A stretch of DNA of 64,000 nucleotides from Phragmites australis (GCF_958298935.1 NC_084939.1:21627501-21691500), one strand, 5' to 3'. Positions 11,450-24,100 are shown, counted from the first letter of the stretch. A program made the numbers and translations. Notes: generated by a model from the sequence alone, not told the origin.

Positions 11450-11709
11450 AATACCCCCCCCCCCCCCCCGTTTTAAAATGTATTAGGATTAAAAAAGTCA
11501 AATTTTATAAATTTTAAGAATAATTAGTTAAATTATGCACATGTTTAATATATAAAAGATATATCAATAGATTTATATTTCACATATTTTTTAATAGGAT
11601 ATTGATTTCGTATCAAATGATAATATATTGTAAGAGAAGTTAATGATCAAAATAAATTTTGAAAACTTTGTCAAATACTAATACACCCTGCAAAGAGAAA
11701 TGGAGGGAG
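11450..11709. mobile_element. decayed Stowaway-like MITE
   Basis: The right end is GGAGGGAG followed by TA, the classic Stowaway terminus and target dinucleotide. The interior is AT-rich, with GTTTTAAAATGTATTAGGAT near the left end. The expected left CTCCCTCC is replaced by a run of cytosines at about 11454-11470, probably through slippage. Confidence 0.6.
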
Positions 11710-11925
11710 TAGAATCATTGCTCGATGAACTCCTGGTTAATTAATTGCTAAGTGCAGCATCTTTGTGTTTATTTATGAAACCCGCGGGACAAAGGGGATT
11801 TACCATACCAGAGGATACAAATGGACGTATCTCATCAAGAGGAATTCAACCACGGCCACGGGCGACCATATTGCTTGCCGTATAGGCCGAATGCAGCTCG
11901 CCACATCAAATGTGCCAACATTTAC

Positions 11926-12073
11926 TAATTGCCAGTAATATTTTCCTAACTTTTCTGAACTTTCAAGGCTTTTATTATATCATTAGAATATTAAAAAAGT
12001 AATTTGGTGAAATTTAATTGCCAGTAATATTTTCCTAACTTTTCTGAACTTTCAAGGCTTTCATTATATCATT
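11926..12073. repeat. 59-bp direct repeat, two copies
   Basis: Copies at 11926-11984 and 12015-12073 begin TAATTGCCAGTAATATTTTC and differ at about one base, with a 30-bp spacer. It is a recent local duplication in non-coding sequence. Confidence 0.7.
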
Positions 12074-12970
12074 GTTTGATGATTTTCCGCCCTCAAAATC
12101 CATGAAAATTGAATAAAAGAATACATGGACCCACATGGAGATCAATGCTATTGGACATACGGTTCCAGGCATATATAAAATATGTGAATGTTCTCTAAGC
12201 AAAAGCCCATGACATGCGAGCTCTATGCCATGTTATAGTTGAGGATGTCCCTACATATTCAACATTGGGATCCTATTCTTCTCTTTAAACGGAGCACGAA
12301 TAATCAAATGAATCGTGAACCCGATTTTCTGTTTCTCCGGAAGAATGCAAATCCAATAGAAATTGTGACATTAGAATATCATTTCCTCGCCCACCACGTC
12401 AGCAAGCCAATACGTGAGTGACTCCTCAAAGCTGATCAGGTGATGGATATCGAATAGATTAAGAGACGGTTGGTTTTAACTGTAGATTGTAAAAAGCAAC
12501 TTATAGATTGTAGATTATAAAAAGTTTAATTATGAAAATTGTATTGTAAAAGCTGTAAAATCTAAAAGCTGAATTGTATAAACCAGTTTTTACAATCGCA
12601 TGTTTGCTTCAGCTTGCAATGGTACGCCTTGAAATTTCCAAACCTGCTTGCTTTAACCATTGGCCCATATGGCATTGCCCCTGCTGACTCTCCCGCGAGT
12701 TGCGCCAGCAAAACAGAAGGCAAGCGCGACGCCGCAACGGAGCCGGTGAAAACAAATTCAGAAGCAGAGCACAAGCCTCCCAAAAGAGACCGACGGCGAC
12801 AAGATGTGCTGCAGCCTGCGGCAACCACGTCTCAAGGTGAGCGAACCTATTTATTGTGATGAGAAAGCTGCACACAGTTGGGAAACAAGGCGACGGCAAA
12901 GCTCTGGGCGATCAATGATCAAATCGATCTATGCAAGTCTCTTGTTGACGGATGGAGGCAGCTATGATCC
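12074..12970. other. no gene seen
   Basis: Non-coding sequence. Around 12460-12610 there are many GTAGATTGTA/AAAAGC words, suggestive of a MITE without definable ends. Open frames at 12562-12899 occur on both strands at once and have no recognisable domain. Confidence 0.35.
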
Positions 12971-12974
12971 CGTG

Positions 12975-13290
12975 TTTGGGCGTAGCGACAGCCTCCCCGT
13001 TGGCCTTCTCCCAACCGAAGTGGAAACGGCGACCATCCGCTACCAGGGCGTAGCGACTGTTTCTCCGTTGGCCTTCCAATCATGTCTTCTCCCAACCAAC
13101 GAAAGCGGAAACGGCTACCATCTCGTGTCAGGGCGTAGCGACTGTCTCCCCGTTGGCCACATCCATTTATGTTTTCTCCTAACGAAATTGGAAACGGCTA
13201 CCATCCCGTATCAGGGCGTAGTGACTGTTGATCTTCTTTCGGCGAAAAGGAAACAGCTACCATCCCGTATCACAGTGTAGCATATGCTTT
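12975..13290. repeat. degenerate tandem repeat, about five units of 55-85 bp
   Basis: The word GGGCGTAGCGACNG (N varies), followed by TCCCCGTTGGCC, TTCTCCCAAC, a GAAACGGCTACCATC block and CGTATCAGG, recurs at about 12978, 13046, 13131 and 13214. A decayed fifth unit lies near 13268. The 158-codon frame through it (12804-13280) mirrors the repeat and I do not regard it as a gene. It ends about 70 bp before the copia insertion. Confidence 0.65.
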
Positions 13291-13359
13291 CCCATTGGCG
13301 TGGAATCAATCTACATGTAAGAGTCTGAGAATTGGTTAATATAGTTGATATGTTACATT

Positions 13360-13554
13360 TGTTAAACATAGAAGTGAATATCTATTCATAGAAGTGCATG
13401 GCTATTCTTAGAAGAGCATCATGTATATTTGGAGCTGTGTCTCCTTGTCTCTCGTGTGCTACAAGCCACGCATGTAACCTGCCATGTATTGCTTCATCTA
13501 TAAATATGAGAGTATCTGCTCCTTTGAGGGCAGGTAGCGCCATTCATCTTAACA
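13360..13554 (+). repeat. 5' LTR of the complete copia element
   Basis: Bounded by TGTTAAACATAG and CATCTTAACA. A TATA-like TCTATAAATATGAGAG lies near 13497, so transcription would start in the last ~40 bases. Confidence 0.95.
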
Positions 13555-13567
13555 TGGTAACAGAGCC
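13555..13567 (+). other. primer-binding site (initiator tRNA-Met type)
   Basis: TGGTAACAGAGCC follows the 5' LTR directly and matches the plant initiator tRNA-Met complement TGGTATCAGAGC with one change. It would prime minus-strand DNA synthesis. Confidence 0.85.
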
Positions 13568-13588
13568 ATAATCGTTTCTTTCTTCCCA

Positions 13589-16500
13589 ATGTCGACCACC
13601 ACCAATTCTTCCTCCCCCTCCACCACCTCTGACGCCATGAACAGCACCATGTCATCTACCTTTGCCCCGATTCCTATACATCATGCTGTTACCATTCGTC
13701 TTAACAAGACCAACTACATGCTGTGGCGCGCTCAACTTCTCCCTTATCTGCGAAGCACTAAACTCATCGGGTTCATTGATGGATCCATCTCCGCGCCACC
13801 CAAGCTCGTCGCGTCTTCCACAGCCGAGGGCGCTGAACTGGTTCCCAACCCGGCATATGACCGGTGGTATGATCAGGACCAGCAACTCCTGAGTGGTCTT
13901 CTCTCCTCCATGACCGAGGACCTCCTTCTTGATGTGGTGTCTGCCTCCACCGCCAAAGAAGCCTGGGACACGTTGAAACGCATGTTTTCTTCTGCCGTGC
14001 GCGCTCGCGCCGTCCAAGTTCGCGTGGATCTTGCCACGACGAAGAAGCGGGATATGTCTGCTGCCGACTATTTCCGCAAGATCAAGGGTTATGCATCTGA
14101 ACTTGCTGCTGCTGATGCTCCTCTTCGTGATGATGAAATCATCGCGTATCTCTTGGCTGGACTTGGCTCGGATTACGATCCGTTCGTCACGTCTATCACC
14201 ACCAAGACTGAAGCCCTCTCCCTCGACGACGTCTACGCGTATCTCCTGGCGTTTGAGTCTCGTCAGCTGCAACACAACGCCGAGACGCGCCTCAACGTTG
14301 GCGCTTCGGCCAACTTTGCTGGCCGCGGGGGACAGGTGCCGCGTGGATGTGGTCGCGGTGCACCGCCTGGCCGTGGTCGCGGACGTAGGTCTGCACCGTT
14401 CCAGGGCCGTGGTGGCCGATCTACTCCAAGCTATGACAGGCCTAAGCGCCCGCCGTGCCAGATCTGTGGCCGTGAGGGCCACACGGCGGTCAAATGTTGG
14501 TACCGCATGGACGAGTCCTATCAGGAGGAACAACCCTTCGCCGCTGCTGCTACCACTACTTCCTACAAGGTCGACCCTAACTGGTACACCGACACCGGGG
14601 CTACCGATCACATCACTAGTGATCTGGATCGCCTAGCTCTCCGCGAACAATACCATGGTGGTGAAACCGTTCAAGTTGGCAATGGGGCAGGTTTGCACAT
14701 TATGCATATTGGTTCTTGTTCAATTAATACTGCTACTAGACCTCTTGCACTAGAAAATGTTCTTCACGTTCCTGACATTTCTAAACATCTTCTTTCCGTT
14801 CATAAATTAGCACGTGATAACCATGTCTTTTTTGAATTTCATCCATATCATTTTCTCATAAAGGACCTAGCAACGAGGCAAGTACTTCTGGAAGGAAAAT
14901 GTGAAGCCGGCCTCTATTTTATCAAGCTCTCCAACATTGAGTCCTTCAAACAAGCCCTCATCCATGTCAAGGCGTCTACAGATCAGTGGCATGCTCGGTT
15001 CGGCCACCCCTCTACCCAAGTTGTTAGGTCTATCTTAAGTTTGAATAAACTCCCATGTTCTAAGGAATCGAGTCACACCATATGTAGTGCTTGTCAATTA
15101 GGCAAGAGCCACCAACTACCATACAATAATGCTATTCATCGATCCACATCTCCTTTAGAACTTGTGTTTTCAGATGTTTGGGGTCCTGCCCCTAAATCTG
15201 TTGGTGGTTATAAATATTACATAAGTTTCATTGATGACTACAGCAAATTCACTTGGGTTTACTTGATGCAAGATAGAACTGAGGTCCAGCGTATTTTCTT
15301 GCAATTCCAAGCTCATGTAGAACGCCTCCTTGATGCTAAAATCAAATGTGTCCAATCCGATTGGGGTGGGGAGTATCAAAAACTTCACAATCAATTTTTT
15401 CGTTCGCTTGGCATTTCCCATCATATTTCTTGTCCTCACACCCACCAACAAAATGGCTCAGCTGAGCGCAAACACCGCCACATTGTTGAAACCGGGCTTG
15501 CCCTCTTAGCTCATGCCTCGATGCCAATAAAATTTTGGGATGAAGCTTTTGCTACTGCTGCGTATCTCATTAATCGAATGCCAACACGTGTTATTGATAA
15601 CTTGTGCCCATTAGAACGCCTATTCAAAACCCCACCCAATTATAACAGGCTCCGCATTTTTGGATGCGCGTGTTGGCCCAATTTGAGACCGTATAATCAG
15701 CACAAACTCTCTTTTCGATCCAAAGCATGTGTTTTCCTTGGGTATAGCGCAAATCACAAAGGCTATAAGTGTCTTGACATGGACACCGGTCGCGTATATA
15801 TTTCCCGTGACGTTGTTTTTGATGAGGCCAAGTTTCCCTTTGCCACGAACCCTTCATCCAATGTTGAGCAACCACATATTATCCCAACTCCACAGCCAGA
15901 TCGTAGCAGTTTTAATTTGAACACTAACCCCGTGCATACATCACCTGTTGGTCCTGTGCCTGCAGATATTTCGGATGCAGAAAATCAGGGGAGCATGCCA
16001 CCTGAATCGGCATTAGGATCGACGCCGCATATTCCTGCCACAACCGACGCAGGTGCTGCGCAATCAGCGCCCTGTGCGGACCAGGTGGCCTTGGGGTCTC
16101 CGCCTCCCGCCTCACGCGCGCGATCTCTACACCCGGTGGCATCTGTGCCCGTGTCCCCTGCGGGCCCGACATCGCCCACAGCTGGGCCGTCTCCTGTTGG
16201 CTCCCCGCCCGCATCTCGGGCGCCTTCTCCAGTACGGCCCGTGCTGCCCGTCCAATCGGATGAGGCCGCGCCAGAAGCTCCCGCCCACCGGTACGGCACT
16301 CGCCTCAGCAACAATATTAAGCAACCTAAAGTCCGTACAGACGGCACCGTGACATATTCAGCAGTCCGTACCTCTGATGAAGAACCAACTTGTTATACCA
16401 ATGCCAAGTCTCATCCACTTTGGCGGTCAGCAATGAATGAGGAGTTTCAAGCTCTTCTCAAGAACAAGACTTGGCATCTCGTCCTGCCACGTGCCGGCCT

Positions 16501-17923
16501 CAATGTTATTGATTGTAAGTGGATATTCAAGTTGAAGCGTAAGGCTGATGGTTCCATTGATCGCTATAAAGCCCGCTTGGTTGCTAAGGGCTTCAAACAA
16601 CAGTATGGTGTTGACTATGATGATACATTCAGCCCTGTGGTCAAACCTACCACTATTCGAGTACTGTTGTCTCTTGCTGTCTCTCGTGGTTGGTCACTTC
16701 GGCAAATTAATATTCAGAATGCATTTCTTCATGGTCATCTCAATGAAGATGTTTATATGAAACAGCCGCCTGGTTTTGTTGACTCAGATCATCCTACTTA
16801 TCTTTGCAAGCTGGACAAGTCATTATATGGCCTTAAACAGGCCCCAAGAGCATGGTTTTCTCGTCTCAGTGGCAAGCTATTACAGTTGGGGTTTTATGCT
16901 TCTAAAGCGGATGTTTCATTATTCATCTTTAATAAAGGTGGTATTCAGATGTATATTCTCATCTATGTGGATGACATTATCATTGTGAGTTCCTCATCAT
17001 CGGCCACAAATCGTCTCCTTGCCCAACTTGAAGCTGAATTTGCGGTCAAAGATCTTGGTCCACTGAGTTACTTTCTTGGCATTGAGGTGCATCATACTTC
17101 AACCGGCCTCATCCTGACACAACATAAATATATTCAAGATATTTTGAAGCGCACCAACATGGCCTCCTCAAATATTGTCTCAACTCCCATGCTCCCTACG
17201 GATAAGTTGATGTTAGCAAGTGGTGATCCTCTCTCAGCTGAAGATTCTACACGCTATCGAAGTGTAGTTGGCGCCCTCCAATACCTCTCATTGACTAGAC
17301 CGGATATATCATTTTGTGTGAATCGTGTCTGTCAATTTCTTTCGGCGCCAACAACCACTCATTGGCCGGCAGTCAAACGCATCTTGCGTTATTTACATGC
17401 CACTTCACACTTGGGTCTATGCATCACAAAAACTGAGTCCTCATTACTCAGTGCTTTTTCGGATGCGGATTGGGCTGGCAATCCGGATGATAGGCGCAGC
17501 ACCGGTGGTTATACCATCTTCTTTGGAGGCAATCTCATCTCGTGGAGCTCTCGCAAACAGCCCACTGTATCTCGCTCAAGTACGGAGGCCGAATACAAGG
17601 CGGTTGCTAATGCTACCGCTGAAGTTATATGGATTCAAGTGTTGCTGCGTGAACTTGGGATTTCTCAAAATCGACCACCAAGTTTATGGTGTGACAACAT
17701 CGGGGCTACTTATCTATCGGCAAATCCGATATTTCATCGGCGCACCAAACATGTTGAAGTGGATTATCATTTTGTCCGGGAGCGTGTGGCATCTCGACAA
17801 TTAGAGGTTCGCTTTATCTCCTCCAAGGATCAAATAGCCGACATCATGACCAAGCCATTGCCGGTCACTGCCTTCTGCAATCTTAGGCGCAATCTGAACT
17901 TAGTTGCACACCGTCCAGATTGA
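13589..17923 (+). CDS. copia gag-pol polyprotein, 1444 aa, intact
   Basis: One frame encodes all functions. Gag (about residues 30-240) is of the UBN2 type, followed by an Arg/Gly-rich stretch and a CCHC knuckle [14 protein letters not shown] (290-303). The aspartic protease has DTGA at 335. The integrase has an HHCC zinc site around 470-515 and catalytic D529, D591 and E626. The reverse transcriptase has YVDD at 1126-1129, and RNase H begins with DADWAG at 1292. All key residues are present and there is no stop. The ATG at 13589 is the first after the primer site and lies 22 bases beyond it. The stop codon abuts the polypurine tract. The products would form particles that copy the element RNA into DNA and insert it in the genome. 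Confidence 0.95.
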   Translation: MSTTTNSSSPSTTSDAMNSTMSSTFAPIPIHHAVTIRLNKTNYMLWRAQLLPYLRSTKLIGFIDGSISAPPKLVASSTAEGAELVPNPAYDRWYDQDQQLLSGLLSSMTEDLLLDVVSASTAKEAWDTLKRMFSSAVRARAVQVRVDLATTKKRDMSAADYFRKIKGYASELAAADAPLRDDEIIAYLLAGLGSDYDPFVTSITTKTEALSLDDVYAYLLAFESRQLQHNAETRLNVGASANFAGRGGQVPRGCGRGAPPGRGRGRRSAPFQGRGGRSTPSYDRPKRPPCQICGREGHTAVKCWYRMDESYQEEQPFAAAATTTSYKVDPNWYTDTGATDHITSDLDRLALREQYHGGETVQVGNGAGLHIMHIGSCSINTATRPLALENVLHVPDISKHLLSVHKLARDNHVFFEFHPYHFLIKDLATRQVLLEGKCEAGLYFIKLSNIESFKQALIHVKASTDQWHARFGHPSTQVVRSILSLNKLPCSKESSHTICSACQLGKSHQLPYNNAIHRSTSPLELVFSDVWGPAPKSVGGYKYYISFIDDYSKFTWVYLMQDRTEVQRIFLQFQAHVERLLDAKIKCVQSDWGGEYQKLHNQFFRSLGISHHISCPHTHQQNGSAERKHRHIVETGLALLAHASMPIKFWDEAFATAAYLINRMPTRVIDNLCPLERLFKTPPNYNRLRIFGCACWPNLRPYNQHKLSFRSKACVFLGYSANHKGYKCLDMDTGRVYISRDVVFDEAKFPFATNPSSNVEQPHIIPTPQPDRSSFNLNTNPVHTSPVGPVPADISDAENQGSMPPESALGSTPHIPATTDAGAAQSAPCADQVALGSPPPASRARSLHPVASVPVSPAGPTSPTAGPSPVGSPPASRAPSPVRPVLPVQSDEAAPEAPAHRYGTRLSNNIKQPKVRTDGTVTYSAVRTSDEEPTCYTNAKSHPLWRSAMNEEFQALLKNKTWHLVLPRAGLNVIDCKWIFKLKRKADGSIDRYKARLVAKGFKQQYGVDYDDTFSPVVKPTTIRVLLSLAVSRGWSLRQINIQNAFLHGHLNEDVYMKQPPGFVDSDHPTYLCKLDKSLYGLKQAPRAWFSRLSGKLLQLGFYASKADVSLFIFNKGGIQMYILIYVDDIIIVSSSSSATNRLLAQLEAEFAVKDLGPLSYFLGIEVHHTSTGLILTQHKYIQDILKRTNMASSNIVSTPMLPTDKLMLASGDPLSAEDSTRYRSVVGALQYLSLTRPDISFCVNRVCQFLSAPTTTHWPAVKRILRYLHATSHLGLCITKTESSLLSAFSDADWAGNPDDRRSTGGYTIFFGGNLISWSSRKQPTVSRSSTEAEYKAVANATAEVIWIQVLLRELGISQNRPPSLWCDNIGATYLSANPIFHRRTKHVEVDYHFVRERVASRQLEVRFISSKDQIADIMTKPLPVTAFCNLRRNLNLVAHRPD

Positions 17924-17935
17924 GGGGGGGGGGGG
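17924..17935 (+). other. polypurine tract, 12 G
   Basis: An unbroken run of 12 G immediately after the stop codon and directly before the 3' LTR. It would prime plus-strand synthesis. A pure G run is unusually uniform. Confidence 0.85.
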
Positions 17936-18130
17936 TGTTAAACATAGAAGTGAATATCTATTCATAGAAGTGCATGGCTATTCTTAGAAGAGCATCATGT
18001 ATATTTGGAGCTGTGTCTCCTTGTCTCTCGTGTGCTACAAGCCACGCATGTAACCTGCCATGTATTGCTTCATCTATAAATATGAGAGTATCTGCTCCTT
18101 TGAGGGCAGGTAGCGCCATTCATCTTAACA
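17936..18130 (+). repeat. 3' LTR of the complete copia element
   Basis: 195 bp, TGTTAAACATAG to CATCTTAACA, identical by eye to the 5' LTR, followed by the target duplication ACATT. Confidence 0.95.
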
Positions 18131-18263
18131 ACATTAAGTCTTGAGGGTGAAATATATAAAGTATATATAGCTTGGATATCAAGGAATTATAGAGATAAGA
18201 TGAAAACTAATCATATTCTACCATAATAACCGGATCTTTATGTATCTTATACCATATACTCTA

Positions 18264-19080
18264 TGTCACACCCGGTTTTCTAAAACAATAACCAAATGTA
18301 TTCCACATGTATGTTAGGATCAGTTTCATCGTACATGCAGTAACATTATCAGTAATATACAGTTCTATATCGAACAAAAATAACTTTATTGAAACAATTA
18401 CCAGAGTTTTGAATAGCAGCGGAAGAACTCGAGAAAACTCCAACGAAAGCTTTAGGGCACACCACAGGCAATCGACTGGGAGCAACACGACCAAGGACGT
18501 TCCGTCTTCATTGTAGTCTTCAGCTTCATTGATCTCTGTGAAGTCTTCTGCAACTGAGCAGCATTTATTATTGGAAACAAAAAATATGAGTACATATCGT
18601 ACTCTGCAAGTGTAGAAAAATATAACATGGGGCTTAAGTAAAAAAAAAGTTAGACACTGGTTTACTACACTAAGCAGCCTTCACTTATAACTCCCAGAAT
18701 CAGACATTCTATTTACTAAGTGTGAGACACAACTTAAATAAGAAGAACAACTCATCGGATTCCATCCGACTACCAAACTCACCAGATATTCCATATCCGG
18801 CTACCATAACTCACCAGATAATCATATTACCTAGCTACCTGACCATCCATACCAGAACCCTGATCCCAATTAATCAAGAAGAAGTACAAGCCGCTCTTGA
18901 TCGTGAGCACGACAGATCAATCAGTTTTATACTCTGCAGAGTTTACCTATTTTTCCCCATGAGTCGTGATTTCATTACCCGCATTACCAGGTGACAGTCT
19001 CCATATAGCTGTGTCGGCCAAGCACTTACACACTTCCGAGGTGTGCGCCAGGAGATCACTACAAGCGAACAAAGGGAAAG
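18264..19080 (-). repeat. partial copy of the solo-LTR family seen at 45295
   Basis: Begins TGTCACACCCGGTTTTCTAA and runs in parallel with 45295-46060 through shared blocks such as ACAGTTCTATATCGAACAAA, AGAGTTTTGAATAGCAGCGG and CACCACAGGCAATCGACT. By comparison with the complete copy it is the 3' end of an LTR oriented on the minus strand. It ends where a LINE fragment begins. Confidence 0.7.
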
Positions 19081-19199
19081 AGGCGACATAACTTCGCCTT
19101 CATTCTTCGACATCCTCATCAGAGGGATCCTAATCATCTTCAGGAGGAGGAACTCTATGAAGCATCAACATATGTCCAAGTGGAGGGGGCGTCTGAGCT

Positions 19200-20120
19200 T
19201 GACGCTTGAAAGACAACAACCAATTTACTGTCTCCAATAGTCCTTGAGCACCCTGAAGAATGTCAGCTTTACTCATATCCTTTAAAAGCTATGCCCATAT
19301 TTTCAAGTCAAATGCTCTGCCCAGAACATACATAAAAAATGATGTTAGTAGGATCACTAAAAAGCTTTTTATCAAAACATGCCCTATTTCGGGCTTTCCA
19401 AATAGACTAACAGACAATTGCTAAACCAATTGTAGCAAAAGATTTCCCATTAAGAAAATGATCATTAATCCACTTGTAGTACTGAGATAAAGAACTTGGA
19501 ATAGTATGAGCACCAATAAAGATACCAATGATCCCCTAAGCTACTTTGGCAATGGGACATAAGAAGAACAGATGTTGAGCAGTTTCCTGCTGAGTGCAAA
19601 AATAACAGGAGGGATCGTCACTCTAATTTTTTTAAGGAGGCTATCCTTAGTAAGCAATGCATATTTCTCCATAAGCCATAGGAACATCTTAATTTTCAAT
19701 GGAATCTTGGCTTTCCAAATATTATTGTAAGGTTGATGAAGGGCATCCCTAACCAGCCAGTTACAAGTGGATTTAACACTTGCCCAAACACCAAGAAAAA
19801 ACATCATCAGAGTATCCCAGATTTACACCAGCCAACCAGCTAAGGATGAAATTCCATTGAGATTGGAGGTCATGAGTCAGCCATCTTCTAAAAGTAAGAT
19901 CCCAATGTAAATTGTGACACTCATAAAAAGAAATATCTTTTTAATTACAAATACAGTGTAGAGCAGGGGAAATTTTTGCACGAGAATTGGAGGTCAGCCA
20001 AATATCCTCCCAGAACCTTGTATTCATACCATTACCCACTAATATTCTTCTTCCCTAGAGATAAACATGCTTAACTTTGAGCAAATCAGCCCAACAAGGG
20101 GGTCACTGAACTTATGCTTA
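19200..20120 (-). pseudogene. LINE (non-LTR retrotransposon) 3' fragment
   Basis: Minus-strand frames, broken by shifts, read GNGMNTRFWEDIWL near 20000, then FYECHNLHWDLTFRRWL, VWASVKSTCNWLVRDAL and IWKAKIPLKIKMFLWLM near 19700. These are the zf-RVT and connecting segments that follow reverse transcriptase in plant L1-type LINEs. No RT core is present and several stops occur. It is a dead fragment. Confidence 0.7.
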
Positions 20121-21144
20121 ACAACAGAAACACATGTATTGTGAAGGTATTTCTTTGTGACTATTGATTGCCACATGCGAACTTACACCTTGGACAGTGC
20201 AGCGCGGCAATAGATGACCGGCTGAGTACCACGCACTTAGGACCACCTATATTACTGTATTGTCATAGTAGATAATATCTTCTATTTAGGGTATCATACT
20301 TACACTCATGTTGTGCGATTCGGCCAACCTTAAATCCTTGTGGTATAGTGATAGTTTGTATCACTATCTTTATAAGAGCATGCTTGTATATTTACACTCT
20401 GAACAGCACTATAAATACAAACCCATGACCATCAGGTCAGAGAACGAATCTTTTTTACTAGCAACACATTATTAGTTCTACTTTTTTTCTATTTCTTCTC
20501 CAAGCTTAGAGTCTTTTTTTAAGAAGAGACTCTTGCCGCACTTTATCTATAAAAGACATCTTTTCTTTCGCCAATAGCATGGTTTAAAAGCCCTCACTTA
20601 ATTTGGTTTGCCGATGTAGGGATGGTTTCTGCCAGCTCAATGCTCCAGAGTGTGAGAGTGTCTAGAAACAGCAGCAAGCTGATCGAAGATAGAGTCACAC
20701 TGCTTACCTTGTCAGTTTACTACATGGGACCTGGACTCTGGCTCCAGCGAGGACGAGAGGCTGGCTCTACTAACGTGATCTCCAGCTTCGGCTATAGCCA
20801 CACATGATCAACCTAGTAGGCAGGTGCGATCTGCATCAACGCTTACTCACTCTAATTGTGGATAAATTTCGAAACATTGAAGGGGATGGTGGTAATAAAA
20901 AAGTTAAATGCTTAAAACCGGTACAATTGATAGTTATTCCAGTCACATACATCATAAGGGTAGCATAAGATGTTCATAAGTACAATATGTTTTGACAACA
21001 ATAAACCATTGATTTAAAGCAAAAGCTAGACATCAAACAAGGCAAGCCACAAGTATCCGAGAATTGAAAAACGTACATAGTTATTTGCGCTGGAGAACTT
21101 GAATAGCACTAGGGTAGCAATCGCAATTAGGAGAGGAGAGGCTT
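20121..21144. other. no gene seen; possible LTR-like debris
   Basis: A CTATAAATACAAACCC TATA-like site near 20410 followed by T-rich sequence hints at an LTR remnant, but no ends were found. The segment near 20655-20705 (TCTAGAAACAGCAGCAAGCT) resembles 6941-6987, so it belongs to some dispersed repeat. The 3' untranslated region of the armadillo-like gene probably covers the last ~100-200 bp. Confidence 0.35.
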
Positions 21145-24100
21145 CTAACCAACCAACTGTAGTGCTTCTTTCACAAGACCGGAGAGGAGAGGCTTCACAG
21201 TCGTCTTCATTCCAAGATCTGTCCCAGCAAAAAGCATGCAGCTTTCAAGGTTAGACATAAGTTTCGAAGCCTCAGACAGTGACTTCACGAATTCCTGGTT
21301 TTTGAAGTGTTGAGTATACTTGTCACGCTGCATCATTAATACAGCAATCTGACCGCAGAGTTTCACAATTCTTAGACTATCAGCTGTTGTTGCCTGACAG
21401 TTCTCTTCGGCTATAGTCTTGAGCTTCGCCACAAATGCGCCATGTCCTGAGGCTTTCTTTTCAACCACGTCATCGAAATCATCTGCACTGATTCGTTTGC
21501 CACGTAATATCACCAGCGTAAGGGATAAAAGCGCTTCTTGCAATTCCTTTGTTGCAGTTTCATCCTCATTTCCTTGACCAGATGACCTCTTTTGGTCTCC
21601 CGATGAAGCACTATCCTGGGTCTCCTTTTTGTGTCCATGTGTAGATGTTTTCTGGCTTTCTTCATCGCACCCCGGTGCAGAGTTTCTCTGGTTTTGTTCA
21701 TTGTTTGTCCTGATCCCTTTTTCTTCATTCCGATTTTTGCTTTCAGGTGATTCTCTTTTACTGTACGGTATTTCTGTGAGGACCTGAAACAATAATGTGA
21801 CTTAGTTTCAGGAATAACAGGGGCAGAATTCAAATCACGACACATGATAATGGTAAAAGGGGAAAACCCGGAACTGTTTGGTTAACATGCTTCCATGTAT
21901 GTCATTATTTTTGTGTTTTCAGTTATCATGCATCATGTTGCTTGGGATATTTGAATTAGATAGATAAACAGACTTGTACACTCACCTTTGGCAGCAATGT
22001 TTCCTTCACAATTGGTTTGTCCAAATCACAGTGAGTACACAAATTCTCCAAGATCTTCGCTGCTATTATTCTGTATATGATGTTGTTCTTAGCATCAAGT
22101 AATTCAATGATCTGAGGTACAGTGTCCTTACCATCAAGTAATTCAGTGATATGAGCTACAGTGTCCTTATCATCGTCAGGTAATCCAGTGAGACGAGCAA
22201 TAATGCCATCATATGCGCTCTTGATGGAGTCAGAGTTAGTCTTACTGTTGGTTGACAACAATACCAGCTTTCTACCAGCCGTGGCTTTGAGTTTCAGCAT
22301 GGTGGCGGGCTTGGTGGCGGGCTCTTGCTCCCCTTTATCAGAAAGGAAGATCCTCAGCTGCTTGTTGATGAGATTTTTTTTGGTTTTGTCGGAGAGGTTG
22401 GTAGACAAATCCAAGTGCAGTTCTGTGAGGATCTCCATGGCTCGCATCTGCAGCTCTCTTCTTTGCTCCATGGAAAGCATCTGCAGCTCTCTTCTTTGCT
22501 CCATGGAAAGCATTTGCAGCTCCTGGCCAGCTCCCTTGCCCTCGTCAAGAATCATCTCCAGGTTGCTCACTGCTTGATTGTTAGAAGAAATCTCAAGGCG
22601 CAGCCTTCTGCTGCTCTCCCCCGGAGCACAGATGAGACGGTGCAGCACTTTGAAGGACCCATCTACTAAGTTGGCCCACGCACCACTGCTACTGATATCT
22701 TGGATCAGAGTGTTGGAATAGATGGGTGCCATGATTTTGGGAAGAAGGCCAGGGGCGCTGCATATGTCCGTGCAGTTTTTGTGGTCGGACGCGAGCCTCT
22801 CGAGGATCGTCAGGCCTTGCAGGATCAGCTTGTTGTAGGTACCTCCTTCCCTGTCATTGCCGGAGGAGCGGCCCACTTCCTCTTCCTCTTGCTGCTGCAC
22901 ATGATCAGCATCTTGTTTCTTCATCCTTCTCTGCCGGTAGCGTGCTTCCTTTTTCATCTTTTTCTGCCTGTACTGCTCTTCTGCTCTCATCCTTATCTTC
23001 TCGAGTTTCTCTTGTAAGTCATGCCGCCGTTGCTCTTTTGTCGTCAATGGTTGGGGGACTTGTTGGTTGCTATTCCAATATGTCTGGGTGGTCTCCTCTT
23101 GGAGCAGGGAGGATATGCACCGTACCGCCCCAGGGTACTGGGCTAGATCTATGTCACCAGCGAGATCTGCCACGATCGTCGCGGCGAGCTCTCTGATCTC
23201 TCTGTTCTCATCTGGGCTGCTTCTCCACCTCAGTGTATCAATCAGTTTCTGAATCTTTGGCCTCGAGCAAAGCAGCAGTGACCTTACATCTTCCCCCTTC
23301 TTAACAAGGGCGCCGAGTAACCTTGCTCCAGACAGGTATTCATCCGGCGATTCAGAACCCAGCAACCCAACGGCGTAGTTGATCAAGTTCCTGTCCCACT
23401 TGGATGCAGGCTCTCGCCAGCATTTCTCTGTGATATCAGACAAGTACTTCCTAATGGATTCGATGCCCCACTTATCCGACAGCGGATATTCTGCATGAAA
23501 CTGAATGACCATGATTCTTTCATAAGTGTCAATGAACAACCATATCCCGAACAGAGCGCATTGGCAAATAACAAGAGAATAGAATATGTACAGTGCTGGC
23601 ATCATGTTTGCCTTGCTGTCAGCTCCATTCGTGTTACCGTAATCGCGCTGCCCTAGGCGCCATGACTGTCCTAGGCGCCATGATGAGAGCGCCACACAGG
23701 TGAGGAGCCCTAGGCGTTTGACGCCACCCACGAGCACAAGCGCGGGCGTGGTTACAATCTTCGTCTCAATAAATTCTGCCCACCACGGCACAAGGTGGAC
23801 GAGGACTGCCGTCGCAAAACGGATGAACACTTGATCCCCAAAGTCGCTGAAGACCCTGTGGACGACAAGCATGCGTAGTCAGTTAGTGTTTCAGCCAGCT
23901 CCGTTTGCAAAAAAAGAAAGAAGGAAAAGTGTCTTAGCCATCTCAATCCCCTTCCCTCCGAAAGCGATTACGGCGAGAGGTTTGCCTTAACTATTATAGC
24001 TTTGCGATACAGACACCGAGTGTTTTCTCTGCTTCCTGCACCCAATTTTTTTGCCCACCAGATCTAATCACGATGTGTGCTCAAGTTGGGGTAGAAAACA

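Larger units (their letters stand above)
13360..18130 (+). mobile_element. complete Ty1/copia retrotransposon, apparently very young
   Basis: 5' LTR 13360-13554, primer site, one uninterrupted polyprotein, polypurine tract and 3' LTR 17936-18130 are all present. The target duplication ACATT lies at 13355-13359 and 18131-18135. Both LTRs are 195 bp and I see no difference between them when read side by side. LTRs are identical at insertion, so this element is recent, and with an intact ORF it is potentially autonomous. Short LTRs and the gag-PR-IN-RT-RH order fit the Ale/Retrofit (Hopscotch-like) lineage. Confidence 0.95.

Noticed and set aside
12804..13280. 158-codon plus-strand frame
   Set aside because: It translates a degenerate DNA tandem repeat with variable unit length; no start context or domain supports it.
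13652..14611. 319-codon frame on the minus strand
   Set aside because: It lies entirely antisense to the intact copia gag, and GC-rich codon use opens the opposite strand. No domain is seen.
23856..23872. ATG 23872 as the true start of the armadillo-like protein
   Set aside because: The first six codons lie in what reads as a splice acceptor (CTTGTCGTCCACAG), and joining to exon 1 at 30572 restores a more natural protein. Kept as an alternative.
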